This document shows positions 1 through 8,851 of a DNA stretch of 64,000 nucleotides, one piece after another. The translations under genes were made by a program, and so were the position numbers. This DNA comes from Schizochytrium sp. CCTCC M209059 (Eukaryota; Sar; Bigyra; Thraustochytrida; Thraustochytriidae): contig KN805393.1 of the NCBI GenBank assembly GCA_000818945.1, forward strand, positions 457,895 through 521,894, read 5' to 3'. The notes below the pieces were generated by a model, which was not told where the DNA came from, made no database searches, and saw nothing but the letters and a program-made list of their open reading frames with translations. How positions within the stretch are numbered: position 1 is the stretch's first letter; the number at the start of each line of letters is the position of its first letter.

Positions 1-741
1 GACGCCGGAAAGTCGTCTGCGCACGAGGTCTCGATGCGCTCGAACGAGCCCTAGAGCACGCGCATTTTCGGCCGCTGTTCTTGGCGGCTCGACGCGGACC
101 TTGTGCAACTCGATGACGCCCTGGAGACACCTAATCCAGCCATTGATGGAAAGTTGCGTAAAGATTCCGCCGATAGGAGCCCCACCTAGGTCAAGGGCAA
201 AGTACTGTCCACCAGAGCCTCCATAGGCTGGCGACATGCGACCTCGATTTGTGACGAATTGTATCTGGTCTAGGTATGCTCCTTGCTGACCCCGAACTTC
301 GACAATATGTTCGTCATCTTCGAGTTCAAAAGGAGGGAATTCCGTGCCGCCTGTCCCGCCAAAGGTGACGCCCTCTGGCACATCCGAATATACAAAAGTG
401 ACACCATCAACGAGAGCTCCAGCACGCACAATCACGCTTGATACCCTGCGCTGGCTGACGCGTTGCGAGTTATCTTCGACCTTCTCTTCGCCGCGCGTGG
501 CACGCTCGATCTGCCCATCACGCTCGCTATTCTGCCGCGCGCCCGCTAAAGGCATATGCGAAGGCGGCACCGAGCGCGAGGACCAGCGATGTTGCAGCGC
601 AGCGATGTAGCCTGAGACGTAGAACATGACCAGACCCACGCCCACAAAGAGCATTGTGGCCTGCTGCACGAGGTCGAGACGGTCGTCCAGCGTCAACACC
701 TCGTCGAGGTCTTGACGCCCCATCATTCCCTCGGGCGTCAT
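1..741 (-). CDS. Membrane-anchored jacalin-type lectin (partial, 3' end outside window)
   Basis: Reading the minus strand from the ATG at 741 gives 247 codons that stay open to the window edge, so the C-terminus is missing. Residues about 28-50 form one hydrophobic membrane segment (ATMLFVGVGLVMFYVSGY), followed by a charged linker. Residues about 100-215 fit a jacalin-type beta-prism lectin: an opening strand (VSSVIVRAGALVDGVTFVYSD), the Gly-rich loop FGGTGG, a HIVEVRG strand, the 'I.F.TN.G' strand (DQIQFVTNRGR), then YGGSGGQYFAL. Jacalin domains bind mannose- or galactose-type glycans, so a surface or endomembrane sugar-binding role is inferred. The gene diverges from the cyclophilin gene at 1486 across a promoter with repeated GCAAGTG elements. 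The lectin assignment rests on fold pattern, not a search. Confidence 0.75.
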   Translation of the reverse strand, partial: MTPEGMMGRQDLDEVLTLDDRLDLVQQATMLFVGVGLVMFYVSGYIAALQHRWSSRSVPPSHMPLAGARQNSERDGQIERATRGEEKVEDNSQRVSQRRVSSVIVRAGALVDGVTFVYSDVPEGVTFGGTGGTEFPPFELEDDEHIVEVRGQQGAYLDQIQFVTNRGRMSPAYGGSGGQYFALDLGGAPIGGIFTQLSINGWIRCLQGVIELHKVRVEPPRTAAENARALGLVRAHRDLVRRRLSGV

Positions 742-1485
742 GATACCGCCCTCTCCCCGTTCTCTCTTCTGATATTGCACTCGTGACAATCAGTCGATTC
801 GGGCTGCTCCGGAGCGCTTCTCCAGCTGCAGATTCCCTCTCTCGCGCCCGGCACCGGCGGCTACGACAGAGCCTGCGTGTGTCACAACCCTGCTTTTCCT
901 CTTCGCTGAGCGGACCCAGAGACCTTCTACCTGCCTGCTTCGGAGCGTCCTTCCTCTGCGCTGCAGCGAGCCGCGCGAGCAGGTGCGCGAGCTGATGGGC
1001 GCGCGCGAAGGCTCGCCCCGCCGGCGGAGCTTGGCGGCCCTCCGGAGCGGCCGCGTGCTCCGCGCGCGCGCGGGCGTCGCGGCGGCGTCGGGGTCGCGAG
1101 GATCGGGCTCTGCTGTCCTTGCCGTCGCCGGGAAAAGGAGGGGAATCATCGCGCAAGTGGGCTATGCGCGCCGTGCAAGTGGGATATATGCGCCGTGCAA
1201 GTGGGCTATGCGCGCCTTTACTCACAGTGGCACTTGCGCCCAGGGCGGTGGGACGCGCGCGAGGCAAGTGGGCTATGCGCCCCGCGCAAGTGAAGAATCC
1301 GCAGATAGTTGAGTCTGCGACGAGCCAGGCGCGCGAGAAGCGAAAGAGAGGAGCGACAAATGGGGTATAGGGAGACTGCGAGTAGGAAAAGGGGTGCCGA
1401 AAGTGAAGCATGGCGCGGCAAAGTAGAAATTTGGCGCGGCGACGATGGAAAGAAGAGCAAAAAACGAAAACGAATCCCGAGCGCG
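742..1485. other. Divergent intergenic promoter region
   Basis: About 740 bases between the divergent lectin and cyclophilin-like genes. It is GC-rich, and the long frames crossing it have no ATG-supported recognisable protein. Its notable content is the array of GCAAGTG elements at 1151-1292, listed separately. Confidence 0.6.
1151..1292. promoter_or_regulatory. Array of six GCAAGTG elements with 22-bp phasing
   Basis: Forward copies of (G/A)(C/T/G)GCAAGTG begin at 1151, 1173, 1195, 1262 and 1284, and one inverted copy (CACTTGCGC) lies at 1231-1239. The first three are exactly 22 bp apart, as are the last two, about two DNA turns. Most are followed by GG(C/A)TAT(G)CGC. The same element occurs at 51993-52156 and 62544-62572, each time upstream of a gene start. 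A transcription-factor binding role is inferred from phasing, orientation and placement. Confidence 0.55.
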
Positions 1486-2376
1486 ATGAGGTCGGGACGA
1501 AGAAGAAGCCCCTCGCGCGTGGCGAGCGCGGCAGTCCTCTTCGCGGCGGCGATAGCAGCAGCAGCAGCAGCATCGCTGGCGACGCTGGCAAGGGCTGATG
1601 GAAGCGTGCGTGGACCTGTGCAGGAACGGGAACCGGTCGTCCTCGAACACGAGCCGCACGTGGTCGTGGAGTGCGAGCTGCGTCGCAAGGGCGTCTTCAA
1701 GGTGGTCGTCGTCCCTTCGTGGGCGCCCGTAGGTGCAGAGAGGTTTCTGAACCTCGTTGACGAGGGTTTCTTCGATGGAGCGCCCATGTTCCGTGCCGTG
1801 CGCGGCTTTCTCGTGCAGTTTGGCCTCTCGAGTGATCCAGAAGCAAATAACCGCTGGGGACACCTGACGCTTCCGGACGATCCAAAGCAAGGCGTCAGGA
1901 TACGTCGCGGTACGCTCGCCTTTGCAGGCAGCGGCAAGAACTCCCGCACGACGCAAATGTTCATTGCGCTTACCGACAAGGCTTGGCCGCGTCTGGGAAG
2001 CGAGCCATGGGAGACTCCCTTTGCCTATGTGCCTGCAGAGGATTATCAGGCCGTTGTGTCACTGCTCAACACCAAGTACGGCGACATCAAACCCTTTAAC
2101 AAACAAGGTGTGGACCCGGGCAAAATCTGGCGACATGGCATGTCATACCTTGAGGATGGCTTTCCCAATCTCGACTATCTCGCTTATTGCAGACGTCTTC
2201 CAAGACACCATCTTGGCTTTGCCGATTCGATCATGCAAGCCCAAGAAGACTTTGCCAACGCCGCTCCTGACGATGCGAGCACACAACTCCTATACGTGCT
2301 CGCCATTCTGCTTGCCATCATGGCCTGTTATATGTGTGTCTCGCTAGTTTATCGGCCTGCAGTCAAGCGCGCCTAG
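1486..2376 (+). CDS. Cyclophilin-like peptidyl-prolyl isomerase, luminal, single-pass membrane
   Basis: The frame is open from 1309, but that start is TTG; the ATG at 1486 begins a good signal peptide (basic MRSGRRR, then an Ala-rich core ending near ARADG). The 296-aa product has a cyclophilin-like domain. MFRAVRGFLVQ matches the F-R-x-x-x-G-F-x-x-Q block that holds the catalytic Arg and the conserved Gln, and GTLAFAGSGKNSRTTQMFIAL matches the 'G.L.MA..G.N...QFFI' block. Family knowledge: cyclophilins catalyse cis-trans isomerisation of peptidyl-prolyl bonds. A C-terminal hydrophobic stretch (LLYVLAILLAIMACYMCVSLVY) predicts a membrane anchor, placing the domain in the ER/Golgi lumen or outside the cell. 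The canonical active-site Trp was not found, so cyclosporin sensitivity is doubtful. Confidence 0.8.
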   Translation: MRSGRRRSPSRVASAAVLFAAAIAAAAAASLATLARADGSVRGPVQEREPVVLEHEPHVVVECELRRKGVFKVVVVPSWAPVGAERFLNLVDEGFFDGAPMFRAVRGFLVQFGLSSDPEANNRWGHLTLPDDPKQGVRIRRGTLAFAGSGKNSRTTQMFIALTDKAWPRLGSEPWETPFAYVPAEDYQAVVSLLNTKYGDIKPFNKQGVDPGKIWRHGMSYLEDGFPNLDYLAYCRRLPRHHLGFADSIMQAQEDFANAAPDDASTQLLYVLAILLAIMACYMCVSLVYRPAVKRA

Positions 2377-2632
2377 CTTCTCTTCGCCAAGCTCTCAGCT
2401 ATATACGGATTTGCTTCGGAATGTTGTAATGTTCATAAACGCTGTTATGTTTTTAAATGAAAAGGGAATTGCTCGCGATTCGATTGATTGACGCAAAAGA
2501 CGAAGGAGAAAAAGTCCGCGCGTTCTCGATGTCATCTCTGATAGCATGAGCCCCTGAGTACTCGCTCTTCTACATGCATGATTTTTACTCCACGAACAAT
2601 TGCATTGTTAATGTGCCGCCTATTAATGCTCA

Positions 2633-3310
2633 TCATGCACGCCTTGTCTTGGTGCCTTCTTCATTGTCATGAGAAGCTGGCAATGGCACAGCCAACAGTC
2701 CTTGCACGTATGGGGTGAGAAATCGAAGTGCAAGGCCTACACAAACTATCCCCCAGACAATCATCCCCAGCGCCCTGCCAGGAAGAACGCCCGCATAGAG
2801 CGGATCAAGCGCGATATTGAAGGTCACCACATCATCTCGAGTGGCGCCCGGGGCCAGTACGCCCTCCGCCTCGACACGAACCGTCAAGACGGGACTATGC
2901 AAGACAGTTGCGTCGTTTTCGCCGAAGATCACGCGGCCTTGGTCATCGGTATGCACATGAAAGCGCTCCGTGTTTAACCGTCGTCGGCGCAGCTCATCTC
3001 TGCGCTCAGGATCACGTTGTGCGTCTCCCAAACTAGTTTCTTTCCTTGGCGCCGCGTCGTGCAGAGCAAAGAAAAATGCCGCCGGCGTCGTCGACAAGTA
3101 CGAGACCCGGGCCTCGTACTTGGCCGACCTTGCCAGCGGCGTCGCGAGCGCAAAGTGCGTTTCCCCTCCAAGGCGACACGCTGCACCTACGATCTCCTCG
3201 CCTTCCCGGAGAAGCTTGCCTCGCTCGGCCTCGCCCGCCGCCACGAGCCCGAGAGCGACCGCGGCGAGAACCGCGAGCGCAGCCACGCCCTGCCTGCGAC
3301 GCGTCGCCAT
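2633..3310 (-). CDS. Unknown secretory-pathway single-pass membrane protein
   Basis: I do not recognise the family. The upstream extension of the frame has only a TTG start; the ATG at 3310 gives 225 aa with a textbook signal peptide (MATRRRQG then a VAALAVLAAVALGLVAAG core). The middle, about residues 30-165, looks like a beta-rich luminal domain, with KYEARVSYLSTTPAAFFF and a basic RRRRLNTERFHV segment. A C-terminal membrane helix (LGMIVWGIVCVGLALRFL) leaves a short charged cytosolic tail. It is convergent with the cyclophilin-like gene (256 bases between ends) and divergent from the glycosyltransferase-sulfotransferase gene. A type I ER/Golgi membrane protein is the safest description. Confidence 0.65.
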   Translation of the reverse strand: MATRRRQGVAALAVLAAVALGLVAAGEAERGKLLREGEEIVGAACRLGGETHFALATPLARSAKYEARVSYLSTTPAAFFFALHDAAPRKETSLGDAQRDPERRDELRRRRLNTERFHVHTDDQGRVIFGENDATVLHSPVLTVRVEAEGVLAPGATRDDVVTFNIALDPLYAGVLPGRALGMIVWGIVCVGLALRFLTPYVQGLLAVPLPASHDNEEGTKTRRA

Positions 3311-4033
3311 GCTTCGCTCGGTCTTGGCGTTCTGGGTCGCGACGAGCACGAGCCCAAGAAAGACCCACAAGAAGAGCGATAAGCAAGGCACAAGCACAAC
3401 GGGTGAGCACGAGGACAAGCATCACTTTATGGGCACTGCAAGCAAGGGGCGTTCAGGCCCTTTGTGAGTCTGCGTTCCAGAGTGACGTAAAAACGTTGTT
3501 GCCGTGCTCCCGCTGCCGTGCTCCCCGCAAGCCCGTGCTCGAGGTGGATCTTATCCCATCCCATCGCATCCCATCCCCATTTCATTCCATTGCATCCCAT
3601 TCCATTCCATCGCATCGCACCCCATTCCTTTCCACGCTTCGCCACGCGAGACGTGGCACGCAAGACCCAACATCCGGGGCCGCATCGCCGCCAGATGTCA
3701 TCGTGGTCGTCTTCGTCCCCGTCGCCTTCGAGGTCTTCGCGGCGCGAGACTCGTCTTGGTCCCTCCAGCAGCTCGTCGCAATCGCCGTTCCCTTTCCTTT
3801 CCAGCTCTTCCTCCTCTCTACTATCCGATGATGGTCCCGCGGCCTCGCATGCATGACATGACCAGAGACAGACAGCCGCCAGACCCGAAGCCGCGAGGCC
3901 GACACGTCGCGCGCGCGCGGGCAGTCTGGCGCGGCCTGGCCTGGGCGGCGCGGCGCGGCGCGGCGTGCGAGACGCGGCGTGGTCTGCGCCGGCCTGGACC
4001 GCCTGGACCGGCGTGGCCGCGGCCGCGGGCGAG
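3311..4033. other. Divergent intergenic region with CATTC/CATCC pentamer tract
   Basis: About 720 bases between the divergent unknown membrane protein and the glycosyltransferase-sulfotransferase gene. It contains a degenerate CCATT/CCATC pentamer tract at about 3547-3633 and GC-rich sequence near 3900-4020. No coding signal is convincing. Confidence 0.6.
3547..3633 (+). repeat. Degenerate pentanucleotide repeat (CCATT/CCATC)
   Basis: Runs of CATCC, CATTC and CATCG units alternate over about 85 bases in the promoter region of the glycosyltransferase-sulfotransferase gene. The units are imperfect, suggesting an old, diverged microsatellite. Confidence 0.7.
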
Positions 4034-6445
4034 ATGGCGTCGCTCAGGACCCGCAAGCAAGCCGACGCCGAGGAGTGGATGCCCGGCGGCAGGAGGACGT
4101 CTGGGGAGGCGGCGGCAGCGGCGGCGACAGGCGAGGCGCAGCGGGCGAGACCCGGGTCGAGAAGGAGCCCGAGGCTGAACGCTGAGGAAACCTCGCTCAA
4201 ACACAAGATGCTCATTGTCGCCGCCGTCATGGCCCTTGTGGTGCTGGGATTCGTTGGACTTCGCGGACAGCAAGAGCACGTCGCCGGAGGAGAAGCGCTC
4301 ATTGTGGGCGAGGCATCGAGCGAGGCAAAGAGCAACGTGCAAGCAGCAGAAACGCGCACAACGCCCATGCTGCGACCCGGGTCTCAAGTCCCAGAAACGA
4401 CCTTTGATGAGCACGAGGATCCACACATCCCGGAAACTGAAAACTTTCTCGAAGAAAATGGAGACGAAGAACAACAACAGAAAGAAACAGAAACGGTAGA
4501 TGAACAACAAAAGGAAGAACAACAGCAACCAGAAGGAGGAGAGTTCTCGCATCTTGGAAAGCCCGTCGCTGTCCCGAACGCCAACGCAAAGGTCAAGGTC
4601 ATCAAGGTGTGCGTGCAGGGCCCGAATCCGCGCGTCTCGTCGCTCTTTGTTCGCAATGGCTTGGGAATCTTTGGGAGCCAACTCGAATTCGTCATGGCGC
4701 CCATGCTGCGTGATCAGCTGTCGCAGTTCGTAGCGAGCGGTGCCATTCGTGCAGCCGCTGTTCCAGCCGCCGAAACGTGCGATCCTTCGTGGCCGCGGCT
4801 CAACTTGGCCTTCCAAAAAGGCCTCACGGCCCGCACGCTTGCAACGCCCGGACAAACCACTTTTGTCGTTGGCGATGAGTACTGCAAGTGCCCACCAGAC
4901 CTGTGCGGCGGGACCTCCCCCAAGGTTCCCATGCGACAATATCATACGACGAGCCTGTCATCTGACTACCTGCCGCTTGGCGCGCGTTTCGAGTTCGAGC
5001 CCGTGAGCAGCGATGAAATCGTCGTCGCGACCGCCCGCACGCATGTTTACAATTTTGCAGGAGCTATCACGAGCACTTCGCGTAAGCAGCTGGCCATGAT
5101 ACTGGAGAATGGCAAGAACAACCCGGCCAGTCCTCTTTCACGAGGTTTCGTAAATGTGGCGCCCGCGTGGAAAAAGGATGCCATGGCCGACACCTATGTC
5201 TCGCCCACAGCTTATCGAGCAGCCCTTCTGGACTCAATGTTCACTTTGTGCCCGGCTGGCACCAATCCCGAGGCCTTTCGCATTTACGAGGCGATTGAGA
5301 GTGGCTCGATTCCCGTCCTTGTTCAGGACGCAGAATATGCCGCGCATCCCTGCAAGGATGCCTTTAAACCCATCTTGGACAGTGGAGCGCCCGTAGTGGT
5401 TATGGGCGACTGGTCTGAGTTGGAGAAAACGCTGACACGCCTTTTACCGACGGTCAATGCGATGCAAGAGCGTCTGTTACAGTGGCGCCAAAAGTTCTGG
5501 ACAAAGGTGGCCCGACAAGTTGATTGCGCTATTTTAGGGCGACACAGCCGTGACACCGGACTTTCGTATGACAGGCTGAACTCGTGCTCAGACCTAGAGG
5601 ATGACGTGCCTGCTTCCCCCGCCACGACAATGGCAGCCTCTCCGACGCTTTCTCAGTCTGATGTCCTTGCCATGACGCCATTGACCCTCCCGGTCGTCGG
5701 ATCTCAGAACTCCATCCCACTCATTACTGGCTGTGGTCGCAGCGGAACGCTTTCGCTCATGGAATATTTGCGTTCCATCAATGTCCAGGCCGTGCATGAA
5801 CAAGTCGCCACGGCGCACGTGAGTGTATCGTGGCTCTACGCTGCCGAGAGTGATGTGTATCCTTTCGAGCTGAAAAATTCACTCGTCTTGCGAAAAAAGC
5901 TCAAGGCCTCGCTGCCTCCCGGCAAACCGCTCTTTGGACCCGTCGTGCACCTTACGCGCCATCCACTCAAGGTCATGAGCAGCACAAGACGCTGCTTTTG
6001 CGGCAAGGGCGACCGCACCCTCGCTCGCGGCGCCAAAAATGATAAGCGGAGCTGGGTCTTCGCAGAGCGCTTCCTTCCTCGCATGCGCGCGGATCTTCCT
6101 TACGAGAGTCTCGAGCGCTCTGCAGTGTACTGGTTGGAGTGGAACAAGATGATTGAAGAGAATTTTCCGGAAAGAACGCACGTACGACTTGAGGACGTTG
6201 ATCCCGGTGTTCTCGTGCGTTCCCTCGGACTTACGTCGATCGATACCTCGTCATTGCCACGCTCCATGCCCCGTGCAAAGTTTCACACATCTCCGGACAA
6301 GGAAAAGGTCAAGCTCCCCGACGTGACCTGGACGGAACTCTACAACATGGATCCTGACATGACCCGGGAAGTCTTTGAGCTTGCTCGACACTATGGCTAC
6401 GAGCTTGACATGACCCTCGAAGAGAATCTCGCGCAGGGCAAGTAA
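4034..6445 (+). CDS. Type II membrane GT47 (exostosin-like) glycosyltransferase fused to a sulfotransferase
   Basis: The ATG at 4034 is preferred over the upstream GTG; the product is 803 aa. A membrane anchor lies at residues about 59-76 (MLIVAAVMALVVLGFVGL) after a basic cytosolic tail, giving Golgi type II topology. An acidic/Gln-rich stem follows (about 110-170). Residues about 190-495 resemble the exostosin/GT47 fold, best seen in the block FTLCPAGTNPEAFRIYEAIE-SGSIPV, the nucleotide-sugar binding region of GT47. Residues about 555-803 are a sulfotransferase: TGCGRSGTLSL near residue 566 is the 5'-phosphosulfate loop for PAPS, and HLTRHPLKVMSS is the 3'-phosphate loop. One polypeptide could therefore add a sugar and sulfate the same glycan; sulfated surface polysaccharide synthesis is inferred. 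The sugar donor and acceptor cannot be read from the sequence. Confidence 0.8.
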   Translation: MASLRTRKQADAEEWMPGGRRTSGEAAAAAATGEAQRARPGSRRSPRLNAEETSLKHKMLIVAAVMALVVLGFVGLRGQQEHVAGGEALIVGEASSEAKSNVQAAETRTTPMLRPGSQVPETTFDEHEDPHIPETENFLEENGDEEQQQKETETVDEQQKEEQQQPEGGEFSHLGKPVAVPNANAKVKVIKVCVQGPNPRVSSLFVRNGLGIFGSQLEFVMAPMLRDQLSQFVASGAIRAAAVPAAETCDPSWPRLNLAFQKGLTARTLATPGQTTFVVGDEYCKCPPDLCGGTSPKVPMRQYHTTSLSSDYLPLGARFEFEPVSSDEIVVATARTHVYNFAGAITSTSRKQLAMILENGKNNPASPLSRGFVNVAPAWKKDAMADTYVSPTAYRAALLDSMFTLCPAGTNPEAFRIYEAIESGSIPVLVQDAEYAAHPCKDAFKPILDSGAPVVVMGDWSELEKTLTRLLPTVNAMQERLLQWRQKFWTKVARQVDCAILGRHSRDTGLSYDRLNSCSDLEDDVPASPATTMAASPTLSQSDVLAMTPLTLPVVGSQNSIPLITGCGRSGTLSLMEYLRSINVQAVHEQVATAHVSVSWLYAAESDVYPFELKNSLVLRKKLKASLPPGKPLFGPVVHLTRHPLKVMSSTRRCFCGKGDRTLARGAKNDKRSWVFAERFLPRMRADLPYESLERSAVYWLEWNKMIEENFPERTHVRLEDVDPGVLVRSLGLTSIDTSSLPRSMPRAKFHTSPDKEKVKLPDVTWTELYNMDPDMTREVFELARHYGYELDMTLEENLAQGK

Positions 6446-6756
6446 AAGCTCGTTACTATACGTTTATTAGATCATCGGCAAATCCTTTGGGGTTTCATTG
6501 TTTTGACCGGTTTTGGGGTTGTAACACGAGCCAACCACGACCTTGTCTTGCATCCTTGCGCAAAATTCTAGAAAATAAAATATGTCTCTTGCTTTGATTT
6601 TGCTTTGACTTGAGCTTCGGTCGCTTTTTGTGGGAAATAGGACAAAAGTTACCTAAATCACACGCTTCCTCCTCTTCAGTTTGATTCAAATTAATTTTAA
6701 TAATTCAAGTTGGGAGGCATGTGAATGGTCTTGGCGCAGTTCTAGTCGTCGCGACC
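6446..6756. other. AT-rich convergent 3' intergenic region
   Basis: About 310 bases between two converging gene ends, distinctly AT-richer than the coding flanks. It probably holds 3' UTRs and polyadenylation signals; I see no gene. Confidence 0.6.
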
Positions 6757-8511
6757 TTAACAATTGGCAAAAGTCTGTTGGTGCACCGTTCGGAGCTCCT
6801 TTTGTAATCCGCGCAGCGAATCATGCAAACGAGCTAGCTCCTCTTCTTTCGGAAGCAACGAATCCGGCACTTCCTGATCTGAAATCTGAACGAGTCCAGG
6901 ATACATTGTGAGAGCCCTAATGCCCCGCTCGCTGCATGGATGCTCGTACCAGCATAACAATATCCATGCGCCACTCGAGGGTGAAAGGCCATAAACAAAT
7001 CCAGGACCTCCTTCGGGCTTTAGCGTTCCATTGAGCGAAGACCATGAATGCAAAATGTGAACCTCATCATGAAGAATGGCCTTACGCACGTGTTCCATCG
7101 TCGCCATTACTGTTGTGAGTTTGGTGCGAAGCGAAAGGCTTGGAGAGCGAAGCGTTTCTGCAATGCGCTCCTGTGCAAGACGATACCGGGACCAGTCGCG
7201 CTGAATATCGCGCGAGCTTGATACTTCAGTCTCCTGCGCGAGAGATTGTCGTGTCTCTTGATGGAGCCTTGCATTAGCCTCGCGTCGGACCTGTAGCCGA
7301 CGACTCGCCTCGAGACGAGGCAGTACATAGCGGTCCATGAGAACGGCGGGCAGCGCAACATATCGTACAATGAGGACAGACAAGATCATGTGCACCACGG
7401 CGCCCAGGCCGATCGCATTTGCAATCATGTACGGATAGACGGCGTCAATAAAGAGCGCTGGTGTCGCAGTATGTACCACCAATGCGACAAAGTAGGAGTC
7501 TGATAGCTCCGCAAATACGCCTTCTGCTCCTTGATTTTCTGCGAGCGCAACTCGATACTCCCCAACAAGCCAAAGCTGCCAGTCTTGCGCCTCAGCGCGC
7601 GAAAGGAAATGCATTTCGTTTACGGGCCGACTCCCCAGAGCAAAGTGGGAGCGCACGTCCCAGAAACGAAAACTGGCGGCCACGAGACCTTTGCGGACAA
7701 GCACGTAAATGATTGTCGAGGTGATGAGAAGGTCAAAGCTCATGACAATGCTAATAAGAAATCCACATGCCATGGTCGCGAGTCCAATCGGCATAAAAAA
7801 GGCGTGCTGTGCCCAGGGATCCTTTTTCAATCTCGTACGGAGCGATTGAACCGCATCAAAGACGCTGCGTTGCGACACTCGCGCCATGTTTGGCTTCTCG
7901 TCTTCCGATCGTTCGCGCGCCGCCAGAAGCATCGATTCCACTAGACTTGTCACGGGGACAATGTCGAGCAAATACGCTTCGCTGCGCCCCACTGACAAAA
8001 AGACGGCGTCATGATCAAAGAGCAGACCGTTCGAAGTGTCAATTCCCTGGGCTGCAAGGGCCGCGCGCATGCGAGGGGCCGTGACAACGTCGAGAGCGCG
8101 ATCGAGATGTTCATTCCGCTCCAAAAGGACGATCAAAGGTGCCACGAGCGTCCAGACCTCTTCTGGATACACTGCGCCATGACTCAGATAGGCCGAAAAG
8201 AGCGCCAGGCCATTGCTGACGCACCTTGGCAAATCGAGCACAATCGGGGCTGGCATGGTAAAATAATACCTGCCGCTCCGCACCTGAATTTGAAGCTCTG
8301 CAGGGAAGGCGGCCGCTGTCTCCCGCGCGCACTCCTCGATGCTCAGGTTCGCAAAGGTTTCTTGGTGGCGCAGCACAAAGCTCGCCCCGCGCACAATCTC
8401 GTACACGACGAGGAGCGACATGAGAAACGATAGCGCGTTCGCGAAGCGCGTCCGGTGCAGCGTCGCATAGAAACTCGGCGAGCACGCCCGCGCGAGCCTG
8501 CGCACCGTCAT
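6757..8511 (-). CDS. Unknown multipass membrane protein with C-terminal coiled coil
   Basis: The family is not recognised. The upstream start at 8577 is TTG; the first ATG in frame is at 8511, giving 584 aa. Hydrophobic segments include ALSFLMSLLVVYEIV near the N-terminus, a central pair (FFMPIGLATMACGFLISIVMSFDLLITSTIIYVLV) and later ones around IANAIGLGAVVHMILSVLIVRYVAL. A large soluble loop of about 200 residues sits between the first and second helices, with another loop before the last group. The C-terminal third is a charged, Arg/Gln/Glu-rich helical region (LEASRRLQVRREANARLHQETRQ) that probably forms a coiled coil. No channel selectivity filter, transporter signature or catalytic motif was seen. 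Confidence 0.65.
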   Translation of the reverse strand: MTVRRLARACSPSFYATLHRTRFANALSFLMSLLVVYEIVRGASFVLRHQETFANLSIEECARETAAAFPAELQIQVRSGRYYFTMPAPIVLDLPRCVSNGLALFSAYLSHGAVYPEEVWTLVAPLIVLLERNEHLDRALDVVTAPRMRAALAAQGIDTSNGLLFDHDAVFLSVGRSEAYLLDIVPVTSLVESMLLAARERSEDEKPNMARVSQRSVFDAVQSLRTRLKKDPWAQHAFFMPIGLATMACGFLISIVMSFDLLITSTIIYVLVRKGLVAASFRFWDVRSHFALGSRPVNEMHFLSRAEAQDWQLWLVGEYRVALAENQGAEGVFAELSDSYFVALVVHTATPALFIDAVYPYMIANAIGLGAVVHMILSVLIVRYVALPAVLMDRYVLPRLEASRRLQVRREANARLHQETRQSLAQETEVSSSRDIQRDWSRYRLAQERIAETLRSPSLSLRTKLTTVMATMEHVRKAILHDEVHILHSWSSLNGTLKPEGGPGFVYGLSPSSGAWILLCWYEHPCSERGIRALTMYPGLVQISDQEVPDSLLPKEEELARLHDSLRGLQKELRTVHQQTFANC

Positions 8512-8851
8512 CGTGGCCCACCGTGCGCCCTCAGGCTCGCACGCAAAGGCAACGATCGAGGGTTTGCTTTCACCCAAGGAAGGTCACCTTCATTTCGCTC
8601 CAACTCGTCAACGACCTTGGGGACTCAAAAAGCGAGCAGCATAGCCCGAGCGGTTCATGTCCTTTGATCGATCGATCAAAGGATCAGCATTCGTGAACAG
8701 AGACGACATTGTCGCAACGCCGGCGGCATGCACACCTCCCTCTTACGAGAAAAAGGCGACCTCGTGGTGACGCTCAAGGCGAGGAACTACTTGATGGTGA
8801 CGCTCGACGGCCTTGCCAAACCCAAATTTCCGAGCTCGCGAAGGCGCGACC
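8512..8851. other. Divergent promoter region with perfect palindrome
   Basis: About 340 bases between divergent starts at 8511 and 8852. The only striking element is the palindrome at 8661-8682, listed separately. Confidence 0.6.
8661..8682. promoter_or_regulatory. Perfect 22-bp palindrome, candidate operator
   Basis: The 11-base arm CCTTTGATCGA is followed directly by its exact reverse complement with no loop, in the middle of a divergent promoter. Dimeric transcription factors bind such sites. The central GATC units could also simply be a short repeat, so function is a guess. Confidence 0.4.

Noticed and set aside
527..1591. Long minus-strand frame (354 codons) upstream of the cyclophilin-like gene
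   Set aside because: Arg/Pro/Ser-rich low-complexity content, overlaps the lectin gene in another frame and the promoter elements; a product of high GC.
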